A stretch of DNA of 64,000 nt. Source: Azospirillum melinis. Lineage in GTDB: Bacteria; Pseudomonadota; Alphaproteobacteria; Azospirillales; Azospirillaceae. Numbering within the stretch: the stretch's first letter is position 1; every line of letters begins with the position of its first letter. Below, one piece after another: positions 40,783-49,761 of the stretch. A program made the position numbers and the translations under genes. The stretch lies in contig NZ_WHOS01000002.1 of the NCBI RefSeq assembly GCF_013340935.1, forward strand, positions 281,133 through 345,132. The letters run 5' to 3'. A model generated the notes under the pieces. The model saw nothing but the letters and a program-made list of their open reading frames with translations, was not told the DNA's origin and searched no databases.

Positions 40783-41802
40783 GTGATGAAGAAAACCATC
40801 GTCGCAGCGCTCTGCGCCTTCGCCGCCTCCACCTTGCCGGCGCAGGCCGCCGACAAGGTGACGCTGATGCTGAACTGGTACGTCTACGGCGAGCACGCGC
40901 CCTTCTATTACGGCAAGGACAAGGGGCTCTATGAGGCCGAGGGCATCGACCTGGAAATCCAGGAAGGCCGCGGCTCGGCGGTGACGACGCAGCTGGTCGC
41001 CAGCAAGGGCGTCACCTTCGGCTATGTCGACGTGCCGACCATGATCAAGGCCGCGATGAAGGGCGCGCCGGTGACCTCGCCGGGCGTGCTGCTGCAGACC
41101 AGCCCGATGTCGGCGATGGGCTTCACCGAGAAGAACATCCGCAAGCCGGAAGACATCAAGAACCGCATCGTCGCCATGACGCCGGGCGACAGCATGTCCC
41201 AGATCTGGCCGCTGTTCCTGAAGAAGACCGGCCTGAAGGAGCGTGATTTCGAGGTGGTGTCGGGCGACGCGCAGACCAAGCTGAACGCCGTCATCAACGG
41301 ACAGGCCGACCTGCTGCTGGGCTATGTCATGGACCAGAGCATGAAGATCAAGGACGCCACCGGCAAGTCGGTGACGCCGATCCGCTTCGCCGATTACGGC
41401 GTCAACATGGTCTCGTCCGGCATCATCGCCAACACCGACATGATGAAGAGCAACCCGGACCTCGTCCGCCGCTTCATGGCCGCCACCACCAAGGCGGTGG
41501 AAGAGGCGGAGAAGGCGCCGAAGGACGCCGCCGCCGCCATCCTGAAGGCCAACCCGAAGGGCGGCAAGCCGGACACGCTGCAGGAAGGCTTCGAGCTGAC
41601 CATCCCGCTCTACCGCACCAAGGAGACGGAGAAGCTGCGGCCCTTCCAGGTCACCGACGCCAACATGAAGGAGACGGTGGATCTGCTGGTCGAGTATGGC
41701 GGGCTGGACGCGGCGGCCAAGGAGAACCCCAAGCGCTTCTACACCCGCGAGTTCCTGCCGCCCGACCCGGCCGCCGCCGCCGTGAACGCCGCCGCGAAGT
41801 AA
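40783..41802 (+). CDS. ABC transporter substrate-binding protein (NMT1/THI5-like)
   Basis: 339 residues with a secretion signal of about 22 residues ending LPAQAA. Mature part: VTLMLNWYVYGEHAPFYYGKDKGLYEAEGIDLEIQEGRGSAVTTQLVASKGVTFGYVDVPT, the NMT1/THI5-like fold that binds hydroxymethylpyrimidine, nitrate or other small acids. GTG 40783 is 9 bases after GGGAGG, and an ATG follows as the next codon but one, so the first one or two residues are uncertain. The linked enolase-family and Gfo/Idh enzymes make a sugar-acid ligand more likely than a pyrimidine. Confidence 0.88.
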   Translation: MMKKTIVAALCAFAASTLPAQAADKVTLMLNWYVYGEHAPFYYGKDKGLYEAEGIDLEIQEGRGSAVTTQLVASKGVTFGYVDVPTMIKAAMKGAPVTSPGVLLQTSPMSAMGFTEKNIRKPEDIKNRIVAMTPGDSMSQIWPLFLKKTGLKERDFEVVSGDAQTKLNAVINGQADLLLGYVMDQSMKIKDATGKSVTPIRFADYGVNMVSSGIIANTDMMKSNPDLVRRFMAATTKAVEEAEKAPKDAAAAILKANPKGGKPDTLQEGFELTIPLYRTKETEKLRPFQVTDANMKETVDLLVEYGGLDAAAKENPKRFYTREFLPPDPAAAAVNAAAK

Positions 41803-41874
41803 CGAACCGAAGTGACCGACCGGGACCCCGCCCGACCCACCGCCCAGCCCACAGCAGGGAGCGACGAGGAGAGC

Positions 41875-42699
41875 ATGGCACAGCCTCAGTTGAAACTGGT
41901 CGGCGACGCGGCGACGCAGCGCCTGTCCGGCGAGCCGCTGATCCGCATCGACGGCGTGACCAAGACTTACCGCACCCGCGATGGGGAGGTGCCGTCGCTC
42001 CGCCCCATCACCTTCGATGTGCGGCCGGGCGAGTTCCTGGTGATCGTCGGTCCGTCGGGCTGCGGCAAGTCCACCCTGCTGAAGATGCTGGCCGGCCTGC
42101 TGCCGGTCAGCAGCGGCACCATCAAAATCGAAGGCGACACCGTCACCGAGCCGCACGACGACACCGGCATCGTCTTCCAGAGCCCGACCCTGCTGGCCTG
42201 GCGGTCGGTCCTGCGCAACATCATGCTGCCGGTGGAAATCCGCCGGCTGCCGCGGGAACGCTATCTGGAACGCGCCCACAAGCTGGTCGAGATGACCGGG
42301 CTGAAGGGGTTCGAGCAGAAATATCCCTGGCAGCTGTCGGGCGGCATGCAGCAGCGCGCCGCCCTGTGCCGGGCGCTGGTGCATGACCCGAAGATCCTGC
42401 TGATGGACGAGCCGTTCGGCGCGCTCGACGCCATGACGCGGGAACGGATGAACGTCGAGCTGCAGCGCATCCAGCATGAGACCGGCAAGACGGTGATCCT
42501 GATCACCCACTCCATCCCCGAGGCGGTCTTCCTGGCCGACCGGGTGATGGTGATGTCGGAGCGTCCCGGCACCATCGCCGCCACCTACGAGGTTCCGCTG
42601 CCGCGTCCGCGGACGCTGGACGTCATGGGCGACCCGGTGTTCATCCAGCTGACCCAGACCATCCGCAAGCATTTCGCGGCGCAGGGGCATCTGGACTAA
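41875..42699 (+). CDS. ABC transporter ATP-binding protein (SsuB-like)
   Basis: 274 residues from ATG 41875. Walker A VGPSGCGKSTLLKMLAGLLP, the Q-loop GIVFQSPTLLAWRSVLRN, signature QLSGGMQQRAALCRAL, Walker B ILLMDEPFGALDAMTRERMN, and H-loop LITHSIPEAVFLADRV are all present. The longer frame starting GTG 41812 adds a low-complexity Asp/Pro-rich stretch. Completes the importer with the two preceding genes. Confidence 0.92.
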   Translation: MAQPQLKLVGDAATQRLSGEPLIRIDGVTKTYRTRDGEVPSLRPITFDVRPGEFLVIVGPSGCGKSTLLKMLAGLLPVSSGTIKIEGDTVTEPHDDTGIVFQSPTLLAWRSVLRNIMLPVEIRRLPRERYLERAHKLVEMTGLKGFEQKYPWQLSGGMQQRAALCRALVHDPKILLMDEPFGALDAMTRERMNVELQRIQHETGKTVILITHSIPEAVFLADRVMVMSERPGTIAATYEVPLPRPRTLDVMGDPVFIQLTQTIRKHFAAQGHLD

Positions 42700-42726
42700 G
42701 CGCCGGAAGTCCCACCGCAGAAACTG

Positions 42727-42812
42727 TGCGTCATCCCCGCGAAGGCGGGGATCGAGACAACTTCGCAGTGGAACCGCTGCGCAGGCTGGAGTCCCGCATC
42801 CGCGGGACTGAC
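42727..42812. repeat. Short palindromic repeat element in intergenic DNA
   Basis: The core GTCATCCCCGCGAAGGCGGG with the complementary CCCCGC/GCGGGG arms is a widely dispersed bacterial intergenic palindrome. A second hairpin, AGTCCCGC-ATCC-GCGGGACT, follows at about 42790-42809. It sits between the ATPase gene and the enolase-superfamily gene and could mark transcript processing within the operon. Confidence 0.55.
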
Positions 42813-42841
42813 GGCCGAAGACGTACTGAAAGACACTCGCC

Positions 42842-44218
42842 ATGTCCGCCCACCCGGCCGCCCCCCGTCTCCAGATCCGCGCCATCGAGCTGTACGAGCG
42901 GCCCGTCCGTTTCGTGAAGCCGTTCCGCTTCGGCGCGGTGACGGTGGAGGCCGCCCCGCAATCCTTCGTCCGCGCCCTGGTCGCGGTCGAGGGACAGGGG
43001 GAGGCCTGGGGGGCGACGGCCGAGATGATGATGCCGAAATGGTTCGACAAGCGCCCGGACCGCAGCCCGGCCCAGACGGTGGACGGGCTGCGCCGTTCGC
43101 TGATCGAAGCGCGCGACGCCTACCTGTCCGACGGCCGGCTCGACACCGCCTTCGGCCATCACGCCGCCTACAGCCCGGCGCTGGAGCCGAAACTGGCCGC
43201 CGCCTTCGGGCCGGCGCAGATCGACAAGGCGGTGCTGGACGGGCTGCTGCGGGTGCTGGGCCTGAACGCGTTCGACGGGCTGGGCGGCAATGTCGCCGGG
43301 CTGGACGCTCGGCTGGCGCCCGATCTCGCCGGCTTCGAGCTTGACGGGTTTTTGCGCGGGCTGACCCCGCTCGGCGAGGTCGAGCTGCGCCACACCGTCG
43401 GGCTGCTCGACAAGGCCGAAGACCTGCGCGCCCTGCTGGAGCAGGCGCCGCTGCGCTGGTTCAAGATCAAGCTGGGCGGCGATGCCGCCGCCGACGCAGA
43501 CCGGCTGGCGGAGCTGGCCGGCGTGCTGGAAACCACCGCCCCCGACTACCGCGCCACGCTGGACGGCAACGAGCAGTATCGCGATGCCGCCCATGTCGCG
43601 GAGCTGCTCGACCGCATCGACGCCTCCCCGGCGCTGGCCGGCTTCCGCCGGGCGCTCGCCTATCTGGAACAGCCGATCGCGCGGGAGGCGGCGCTCGCCC
43701 GGCCGCTGGGGTCGGTGGCGGAGCGGGTGCCGGTGATCATAGACGAATCCGACGACGGCTACGACGCCTTCCCGCGCGCCCGCGTCCTGGGCTATCGCGG
43801 CGTGTCGTCGAAATCCTGCAAGGGTCTCTACAAGGCGATGCTCAACCGCGCGCGCTGCGCGGCCTGGGGGCCGCCGCACTTCATCTCCGCCGAGGATCTC
43901 ACCTGCCAGGCCGGGCTGTCGGTGCAGCAGGACACCGCCCTGGTCGCCTTCCTCGGCATCCCGCATGCCGAGCGCAACGGGCATCAGTATGGCGGAGGCT
44001 TCGGCAGCGCCGCCGAAGCCGACGCCTTCCTCGCCGCCCATCCCGGTTTCTACGAGCGCCGCGCCGACGGGGCGGTCAGGCTCGCCACCGGCTCCGGCCG
44101 GCTGCCGACCTCGCCGCTGCGCGGTCCCGGTTTCGCGTCTTCAGCGGGTCCCGACCGGGCCACGCTTTCCCCCCTTTCAAACCCGACATCAGCGTTTTCC
44201 GAAGGAGTCCACCCATGA
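42842..44218 (+). CDS. Enolase-superfamily enzyme (mandelate racemase / muconate lactonizing type)
   Basis: 458 residues. After the capping domain (about 1-150) comes the barrel with the KxK motif WFKIKLGGD near residue 202-210, then DGNEQY near 241-246, LEQPIAREAA near 278 and IIDESDDGYDAF near 300, the usual places for the acid/base Lys and the Mg ligands Asp, Glu and Glu. It probably dehydrates or epimerises an acid sugar. The length exceeds the common 370-400, with a tail rich in Ser/Pro after residue 415. Its stop overlaps the next start (ATGA), so the two are coupled. Substrate not assignable. Confidence 0.85.
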   Translation: MSAHPAAPRLQIRAIELYERPVRFVKPFRFGAVTVEAAPQSFVRALVAVEGQGEAWGATAEMMMPKWFDKRPDRSPAQTVDGLRRSLIEARDAYLSDGRLDTAFGHHAAYSPALEPKLAAAFGPAQIDKAVLDGLLRVLGLNAFDGLGGNVAGLDARLAPDLAGFELDGFLRGLTPLGEVELRHTVGLLDKAEDLRALLEQAPLRWFKIKLGGDAAADADRLAELAGVLETTAPDYRATLDGNEQYRDAAHVAELLDRIDASPALAGFRRALAYLEQPIAREAALARPLGSVAERVPVIIDESDDGYDAFPRARVLGYRGVSSKSCKGLYKAMLNRARCAAWGPPHFISAEDLTCQAGLSVQQDTALVAFLGIPHAERNGHQYGGGFGSAAEADAFLAAHPGFYERRADGAVRLATGSGRLPTSPLRGPGFASSAGPDRATLSPLSNPTSAFSEGVHP

Positions 44219-45366
44219 GCACCAAGCGCCTTGGCCTCATCATGCACGGTGTCACCGGGCGGATGGGCATGAACCAGCATTTGATCCGCTCGATCCTGGC
44301 GATCCGCGCCCAGGGCGGCGTCACCCTGTCGGACGGCTCGCGCGTCATGCCCGACCCGATCATCGTCGGCCGCAACGCCGAAAAGATGCAGGAGCTGGCC
44401 CGCCGCCACGGCATCGAGCGCTGGAGCGACAACATCGACGCCGCGCTGGAAAACCCGGACGACGTGATCTTCTTCGACGCCGGCACCACCCAGATGCGCC
44501 CGACGCTGCTGGAGAAGGCGATCCGCGCCGGCAAGCACGTCTATTGCGAGAAGCCCATCGCCACCAACCTGGACGAGGCACTGCGCGTCGTCCGGCTGGC
44601 CGCCGAGGCCGGGGTGAAGAACGGCACGGTGCAGGACAAGCTGTTCCTGCCGGGCCTGGAGAAGCTGCGCATGCTGCGCGACAGCGGCTTCTTCGGCCGC
44701 ATGCTGTCGGTGCGCGGCGAGTTCGGCTACTGGGTGTTCGAGGGCGACTGGCAGCCGGCGCAGCGTCCCTCGTGGAACTACCGCGAGGAGGACGGCGGCG
44801 GCATCATCCTCGACATGATCTGCCACTGGCGCTATGTGCTCGACAACCTGTTCGGACAGGTGAAGAGCATCTCCTGCCTGGGCGCCACCCACATTCCGGA
44901 GCGCTGGGACGAGAAGGGCAAGCCCTACAAGGCGACCGCCGACGACGCCGCCTATGCGATGTTCGAGCTTGAGGGCGGGGTGATCGCCACCATCAACTCG
45001 TCCTGGTGCACCCGCGTCTACCGCGACGATCTGGTGACCTTCCATGTCGACGGCACCAACGGCTCGGCGGTCGCGGGATTGACCGACTGCGTGATCCAGC
45101 CGCGCCAGGGCACGCCGCGCCCGGTGTGGAACCCCGACCAGAAGCAGACCATCGACTTCTACGACACCTGGCAGCCGGTGCCCGACAACGCCGTCTTCGA
45201 CAACGGCTTCAAGGTGCAGTGGGAGTCCTTCATCCGCCATGTGGTCGAGGACACCCCCTACAATCACGGCCTGATCGAAGGCGCCAAGGGCGTCCAGCTG
45301 GTGGAATGCGCGATGCAGAGCTGGCGCGAACGCCGCTGGGTCGACGTGCCGGCCATCGAGGGCTGA
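44215..45366 (+). CDS. Gfo/Idh/MocA-family oxidoreductase
   Basis: 383 residues. The NAD-binding N-terminal half starts RLGLIMHGVTGRMGMNQHLI and has the family Lys-Pro in GKHVYCEKPIATNLDEALR near residues 105-120. The C-terminal sheet domain has GGGIILDMICHWRYVLDNLFG, where His and Asp act as in this family. The first glycine motif is unusual (HGVTGRMG rather than GxGxxG), as in a subset of Gfo/Idh proteins. It probably oxidises a sugar or cyclitol hydroxyl. Coupled to the enzyme before and after it. Confidence 0.88.
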   Translation: MSTKRLGLIMHGVTGRMGMNQHLIRSILAIRAQGGVTLSDGSRVMPDPIIVGRNAEKMQELARRHGIERWSDNIDAALENPDDVIFFDAGTTQMRPTLLEKAIRAGKHVYCEKPIATNLDEALRVVRLAAEAGVKNGTVQDKLFLPGLEKLRMLRDSGFFGRMLSVRGEFGYWVFEGDWQPAQRPSWNYREEDGGGIILDMICHWRYVLDNLFGQVKSISCLGATHIPERWDEKGKPYKATADDAAYAMFELEGGVIATINSSWCTRVYRDDLVTFHVDGTNGSAVAGLTDCVIQPRQGTPRPVWNPDQKQTIDFYDTWQPVPDNAVFDNGFKVQWESFIRHVVEDTPYNHGLIEGAKGVQLVECAMQSWRERRWVDVPAIEG

Positions 45367-46523
45367 GGCGTTCGCCGGGGAGGGGTGCCGACCGCAGCAT
45401 CGAAAGCTACACGCTGGCTCCGCCGCGCGGCTTTCCCGCCCGCACCGACCGGCCGCTGACCCGCATCGCCTTCGCCGCCGCCCACATGGTCGCCGACCCG
45501 CTGGCCGAGGGCGATCCGTGGCTGGCCCCGGCCATCGACTGGGACCGCAGCATCGCCTTCCGCGAGCATCTGTGGGACCTCGGCCTCGGCGTCGCCGAGG
45601 CGATGGACACGGCACAGCGCGGCATGGGGCTGGACTGGCCGACCTCGCTGGAGCTGATCCGGCGGTCGCAGTCGGCGGCCAAGGCGCGCGGCGGGGTGAT
45701 CGCCTGCGGCGCCGGCACCGACCATCTGCCGCCGGAGAACGCCCGCAGCGTCGACGACGTGATCCGCGCCTATGAGGAGCAGATCGAGGCCATCGAGGCG
45801 CTGGACGGCCGCATCATCCTGATGGCGTCGCGCGCGCTGGCCCGCGTCGCCACGGGGCCGGAGGATTACGTCCGCGTCTATGGCCGCATCCTGTCGCAGG
45901 TGAAACAGCCGGTGATCCTGCACTGGCTTGGCGACATGTTCGATCCGGCGCTGGCCGGCTATTGGGGCACGGCCGACGTCGACGCGGCGATGGACACCGC
46001 GCTGTCGATCATAGGCGACTTCGCACCGAAGGTGGACGGCATCAAGATCTCGCTGCTCGACAAGGACAAGGAGATCGTCATGCGCCGCCGCCTTCCGGCG
46101 GGTGTTCGCATGTACACCGGCGACGACTTCAATTACGCCGAGCTGATCGCCGGCGACGGGCAGCAGCATTCCGACGCGCTGCTCGGCATCTTCGACGCCA
46201 TCGCACCCGCCGCCGCAGCGGCGCTGGCCCATCTGGCAGACGGCGACGAGGCCGGGTTCCACGACATCCTGGCGCCGACCGTGCCGCTGTCGCGCCACAT
46301 CTTCAAGGCGCCGACCCGCTTCTACAAGACCGGCGTCGTCTTCATGGCCTATCTGAACGGCCATCAGGACCATTTCACCATGGTCGGCGGGCAGGAGAGC
46401 ACCCGCTCCACCCTGCATCTGGCCGAGCTGTTCCGGCTGGCCGACAAGGCCGGGCTGCTGTCCGATCCGGACCGCGCGGCCCAGCGGATGGCGGCGGTGC
46501 TGGCGGTGCGGGGGATCGCCTGA
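45363..46523 (+). CDS. DUF993 family protein (dihydrodipicolinate synthase-like TIM barrel)
   Basis: About 386 residues if started at CTG 45363, which overlaps the preceding stop as CTGA. No ATG, GTG or TTG lies in frame before the conserved N-terminus SIESYTLAPPRGFPARTDRP; the first ATG is at residue 42 and would cut into the domain. GTG 45385 is one base out of frame, so a one-base loss near the start is possible. The rest fits DUF993: AFAAAHMVADPLAEG, HWLGDMFDPALAGYWG, VDGIKISLLDKDKEIVMRRRLPAGVRMYTGDDFNY with a candidate Schiff-base Lys. Probably an aldolase-type step. Confidence 0.75.
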   Translation: MRRSPGRGADRSIESYTLAPPRGFPARTDRPLTRIAFAAAHMVADPLAEGDPWLAPAIDWDRSIAFREHLWDLGLGVAEAMDTAQRGMGLDWPTSLELIRRSQSAAKARGGVIACGAGTDHLPPENARSVDDVIRAYEEQIEAIEALDGRIILMASRALARVATGPEDYVRVYGRILSQVKQPVILHWLGDMFDPALAGYWGTADVDAAMDTALSIIGDFAPKVDGIKISLLDKDKEIVMRRRLPAGVRMYTGDDFNYAELIAGDGQQHSDALLGIFDAIAPAAAAALAHLADGDEAGFHDILAPTVPLSRHIFKAPTRFYKTGVVFMAYLNGHQDHFTMVGGQESTRSTLHLAELFRLADKAGLLSDPDRAAQRMAAVLAVRGIA

Positions 46524-47389
46524 TGCGCGACTTTTCCGCAGATCATCGCTGGCTGTCGATCAACACCGCCACGGTGCGCAAGCAGGGCAACCTGGTCGAG
46601 ATCCTCGACGCCTGCGCCCGCCGCGGCATCCGCGGCGTGGCGCCCTGGCGCGATCAGGTGGCGGCGGTCGGGCTCGACGCCGCGGTGCAGGCGGTACGCA
46701 GCGGCGAACTGGCGCTGTCCGGCTATTGCCGCGGCGGCATGTTCCCGGCCGACCCGTCGAAGGCGGCGGAGGTGCGCGACGACAACCGCCGCGCGGTGGA
46801 CGAGGCGGCGGCGCTGGGTGCCGCCTGCCTCGTGCTGGTGGTCGGCGGGCTGCCGCAATATTCCCGGCCCGGATCGGCCGCCAGCAAGGACATCGCGCTG
46901 GCCCGCTCGCAGGTCGAGGACGGCATCGCCGAGCTGCTGGACCATGCCCGCAAAGTGGGGATGCCGCTGGCCATCGAGCCGCTGCACCCGATGTATGCCG
47001 CCGACCGCGCCTGCGTGAACACGATGGCCCATGCGCTCGACCTCTGCGACCGGCTGGATCCGGAGAAGTCGGGGGCGCTGGGGGTGGCGGTCGACGTCTA
47101 CCATGTCTGGTGGGGCCCGGACCTGGAGGCGCAGATCGCCCGTGCCGGCAAGGAGAGGCTGCTGGCCTTCCATGTCTGCGACTGGCTGGTGCCGACCACC
47201 GACCTGCTGCTCGACCGCGGCATGATGGGCGACGGCGTCATCGACATCCCGCGCATCCGCGGTTGGGTCGAGGCCAACGGCTTCGCCGGCTATTCGGAGG
47301 TGGAGATCTTCTCGCAGGCCAACTGGTGGGAGAAGCCGATGGGCGAGGTGCTGGACACCTGCATCGAGCGGCACCGCAGCGCGGTTTGA
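46523..47389 (+). CDS. Sugar phosphate isomerase/epimerase family protein (TIM barrel)
   Basis: 288 residues of the AP endonuclease family 2 / xylose-isomerase-like TIM barrel. Metal-ligand segments are LAIEPLHPMY (Glu, His), GVAVDVYHVWWGPD (Asp, His), LLAFHVCDW (His) and GYSEVEIFS (Glu). Its start overlaps the DUF993 stop as TGATG. Together with a Gfo/Idh dehydrogenase such proteins work on 3-keto sugars, keto-inositols and related compounds. Last enzyme of the operon. Confidence 0.87.
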   Translation: MRDFSADHRWLSINTATVRKQGNLVEILDACARRGIRGVAPWRDQVAAVGLDAAVQAVRSGELALSGYCRGGMFPADPSKAAEVRDDNRRAVDEAAALGAACLVLVVGGLPQYSRPGSAASKDIALARSQVEDGIAELLDHARKVGMPLAIEPLHPMYAADRACVNTMAHALDLCDRLDPEKSGALGVAVDVYHVWWGPDLEAQIARAGKERLLAFHVCDWLVPTTDLLLDRGMMGDGVIDIPRIRGWVEANGFAGYSEVEIFSQANWWEKPMGEVLDTCIERHRSAV

Positions 47390-47462
47390 AATCGCTGGCA
47401 GACGCTTCTACCATGGGGGAAGACCCCTTCCCTCCCCCGGACCGCAGGAGCCGGCTTCCCGC

Positions 47463-48146
47463 ATGGACAGCCTGACCGACACACCCGAACCGGTGCCGCC
47501 CGCCCCCGCAATCCCTGCGGCGCCGGTCAAGGTGACCCGCGACCCGGAGGGGACGCGGGCCCGCATCATGGCCGCGGCGACGGAGGAATTCGCCCGCTAC
47601 GGGCTGGGCGGCGCCCGCGTCGACCGCATCGCCGAGCAGGCCGGCACCAACAAGCGCATGCTCTATTACCATGTCGGCAACAAGGAGGAGCTGTATCTGG
47701 CGGTCCTTGAGGATGCCTATGCCCACATCCGCGAAACCGAGCGCACGCTGAACCTGGACAAGCTGGCCCCGCCCGAGGCCATCGCGCGGCTGATCGGCTT
47801 CACCTGGCAGTATTTCATCGACCATCCCGAATTCATGGCCCTGCTGAACATCGAGAATCTGCACCGGGCCGAACTGCTGAAAACGTCGGGGCAGGTGCAG
47901 TCGATGCACTCCCCCTTCGTGCAGATGATCGCCGACGTGCTGGCGCGCGGGGTGAAGCAGGGGGTGTTCCGCGCCGGGGTCGATGCGGTGCAGCTCTACA
48001 TCTCCATCGCCGGGCTGTCCTACTTCTACCTGTCCAACGTCCACACCCTGTCGGTCATCTTCGGCCGCGACCTGCTGGCCGACCCGGCGCGGGAGGAACG
48101 GCTGGACCATATGGTGGAGCTGGTGCTGAAGTCGCTGCGGCCGTGA
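47463..48146 (+). CDS. TetR/AcrR-family transcriptional regulator
   Basis: 227 residues. After a Pro-rich lead of about 25 residues, the HTH is RARIMAAATEEFARYGLGGARVDRIAEQAGTNKRMLYYHVGNKEELYLAVLE (about 32-83), followed by an all-helical ligand domain whose end VELVLKSLRP resembles RutR-type proteins. It ends the operon that starts at 39879 and is the natural partner of the palindrome at 39808. The likely ligand is the transported compound or an intermediate. Confidence 0.9.
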   Translation: MDSLTDTPEPVPPAPAIPAAPVKVTRDPEGTRARIMAAATEEFARYGLGGARVDRIAEQAGTNKRMLYYHVGNKEELYLAVLEDAYAHIRETERTLNLDKLAPPEAIARLIGFTWQYFIDHPEFMALLNIENLHRAELLKTSGQVQSMHSPFVQMIADVLARGVKQGVFRAGVDAVQLYISIAGLSYFYLSNVHTLSVIFGRDLLADPAREERLDHMVELVLKSLRP

Positions 48147-48155
48147 GGGGGTGAG

Positions 48156-48182
48156 AGGGGTGGTCGGAGTCTGACCACCCCT
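48156..48182. terminator. Hairpin between converging TetR and MFS genes
   Basis: Arms AGGGGTGGTC and GACCACCCCT (10 pairs) around a 7-base loop. There is no clear U tract. The right arm touches the stop codon of the MFS gene on the other strand. Probably a bidirectional terminator. Confidence 0.6.
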
Positions 48183-49761
48183 ACTGTTTCGGGGCGGGCC
48201 GCAGCAGGGCGATCAGCAGCAGGCCGCCGACGATGAACCAGGCGATGACGACGAAGCCGTCGATGTAGGCCAGCACGTAAGCCTGCTTGCGCACCGCCGC
48301 CGCCAGCAGCGACAGGGCACGGTCGGTCGCCTCCTCAGACCCGGTGGAGCGGGCGGCGAGCCGCGCCATGCCGCCGGCCAGCCGGTGGACGGTGTCGGTG
48401 CCGCCGGCCACCACGTCGGACACCAGCCGGAAGCTGTGGAACTGCTCGCGCACGCGGACGAAGGTCTGCATGAAGGCGGCACCCAGCTCGCCGCCCAGCA
48501 GGCGCGAGGTCTGCAGCAGGGCGCCCAGCGCCAGGATGTGGGCCTGGGACAGGTTCTTGATGTTGAAGTAGATCAGCGAGGTCATGGCGAAGGACTGGCC
48601 GAAGGCCTGGAGCATCTGCGATGGCAGGAAATCGGCGCCGACCCAGTCGGCCGTCAGGTGCGAGGCGAGCCAGCAGGCGGTCCCCACCGCGGCGAAGCCC
48701 GCCGCCATCACCACCCGCGGATCGGCATGGCGCAGCAGCGTGCCGACCAGCGGCGCCAGCAGGAACTGCGGCAATGCTATCAGCAGCAGCGTATCCCCCA
48801 CCTCCAGCGCCCGGTAATTGTTCACCGTGATCAGGAATTGCGGGACCAGATAGGCGGTGGACAGCATGATCAGCCGCAGCAGAACCAGCAGCAGGCACAG
48901 CAGCGGGATGTTGCCGCGGAAGAGCGCGCTGAAGGTGATCCAGGGCTTGGGGCAGGTCAGCTCCTGCACGACGAAGGCGGTTACCAGCAGGCCGCCGGCG
49001 AGGAACAGGCCGGTGATCAGGCCGGAGTTGAACCAGTCCAGCCGGTTGCCCTGGTCGAGCCCGGCATAGAGCAGGGCGAAGCCGAGGCTGGCATAGGCGA
49101 TGCCCCACCAGTCGCCGTCCTTCAGCAGGTCGCGGCGGACCGGCTCGGCCGGCATGCCGAAATGGACGCACAGCGCCATCAGCGGCGCCAGCAGGGCCGT
49201 GTCCCAGAACAGCCAGCGCCAGTCGAGATGCTCGATCACCCAGCCCTCGACCGAGGCGGCGAAGTTCAGCGACAGCTCGACATTCATCGCATAGACGGCG
49301 ATGCCGTAGACGACATAGCGCGGCGGCAAATTGCGGACGATGAAGCCGATGGTCAGCGGGATGAAGGTGCCCGACGACAGGCCGGCCAGCAGCTGGAAGG
49401 TCAGCACCCCGGTCAGCGTGCCGGTCAGCGGCAGGGCCAGCATCGCCAGCCCGTAGGTCAGGGAGGACACCAGCAGGACGCGGCGCGGCCCGAACACCAC
49501 GCCGAGGAAGGCGGCGGCCGGGGCGACCAGCATCTGCGCCACCGTGTAGGCGGTGGTGATCCAGGCCCCCTCGTCGAAGCCGGCGCCGATGGCGCCGCGG
49601 ATGTCGGCCAGCCCGAAGGTGGTGATGCGCGAGGTCAGGGTGGAGATCAGCGCCCCCAGCATGACGCCGAGCAGGCCGACGATGGGATGGTGGGTCAGGA
49701 TCGGCTGGGCCGGGCGCAGCAGGATGCGGGACAGCCGCCCGCCGGCCAGACCGACGCTCAA
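48181..49761 (-). CDS. DHA2-family MFS drug exporter (EmrB-like, 14 TM)
   Basis: 526 residues with about 14 membrane segments. Typical DHA2 features are the early ITTFGLADIRGAIGAGFDEGAWITTAYTVAQMLVAPAAAFLG region and the FIPLTIGFIVRNLPPRY loop. C-terminal extension QAYVLAYIDGFVVIAWFIVGGLLLIALLRPAPK contains the last segment. It exports drugs or metabolites with protons, through the periplasmic adaptor encoded just upstream (4-base ATGA overlap) and an outer-membrane channel not present here. Confidence 0.9.
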   Translation of the reverse strand: MSVGLAGGRLSRILLRPAQPILTHHPIVGLLGVMLGALISTLTSRITTFGLADIRGAIGAGFDEGAWITTAYTVAQMLVAPAAAFLGVVFGPRRVLLVSSLTYGLAMLALPLTGTLTGVLTFQLLAGLSSGTFIPLTIGFIVRNLPPRYVVYGIAVYAMNVELSLNFAASVEGWVIEHLDWRWLFWDTALLAPLMALCVHFGMPAEPVRRDLLKDGDWWGIAYASLGFALLYAGLDQGNRLDWFNSGLITGLFLAGGLLVTAFVVQELTCPKPWITFSALFRGNIPLLCLLLVLLRLIMLSTAYLVPQFLITVNNYRALEVGDTLLLIALPQFLLAPLVGTLLRHADPRVVMAAGFAAVGTACWLASHLTADWVGADFLPSQMLQAFGQSFAMTSLIYFNIKNLSQAHILALGALLQTSRLLGGELGAAFMQTFVRVREQFHSFRLVSDVVAGGTDTVHRLAGGMARLAARSTGSEEATDRALSLLAAAVRKQAYVLAYIDGFVVIAWFIVGGLLLIALLRPAPKQ

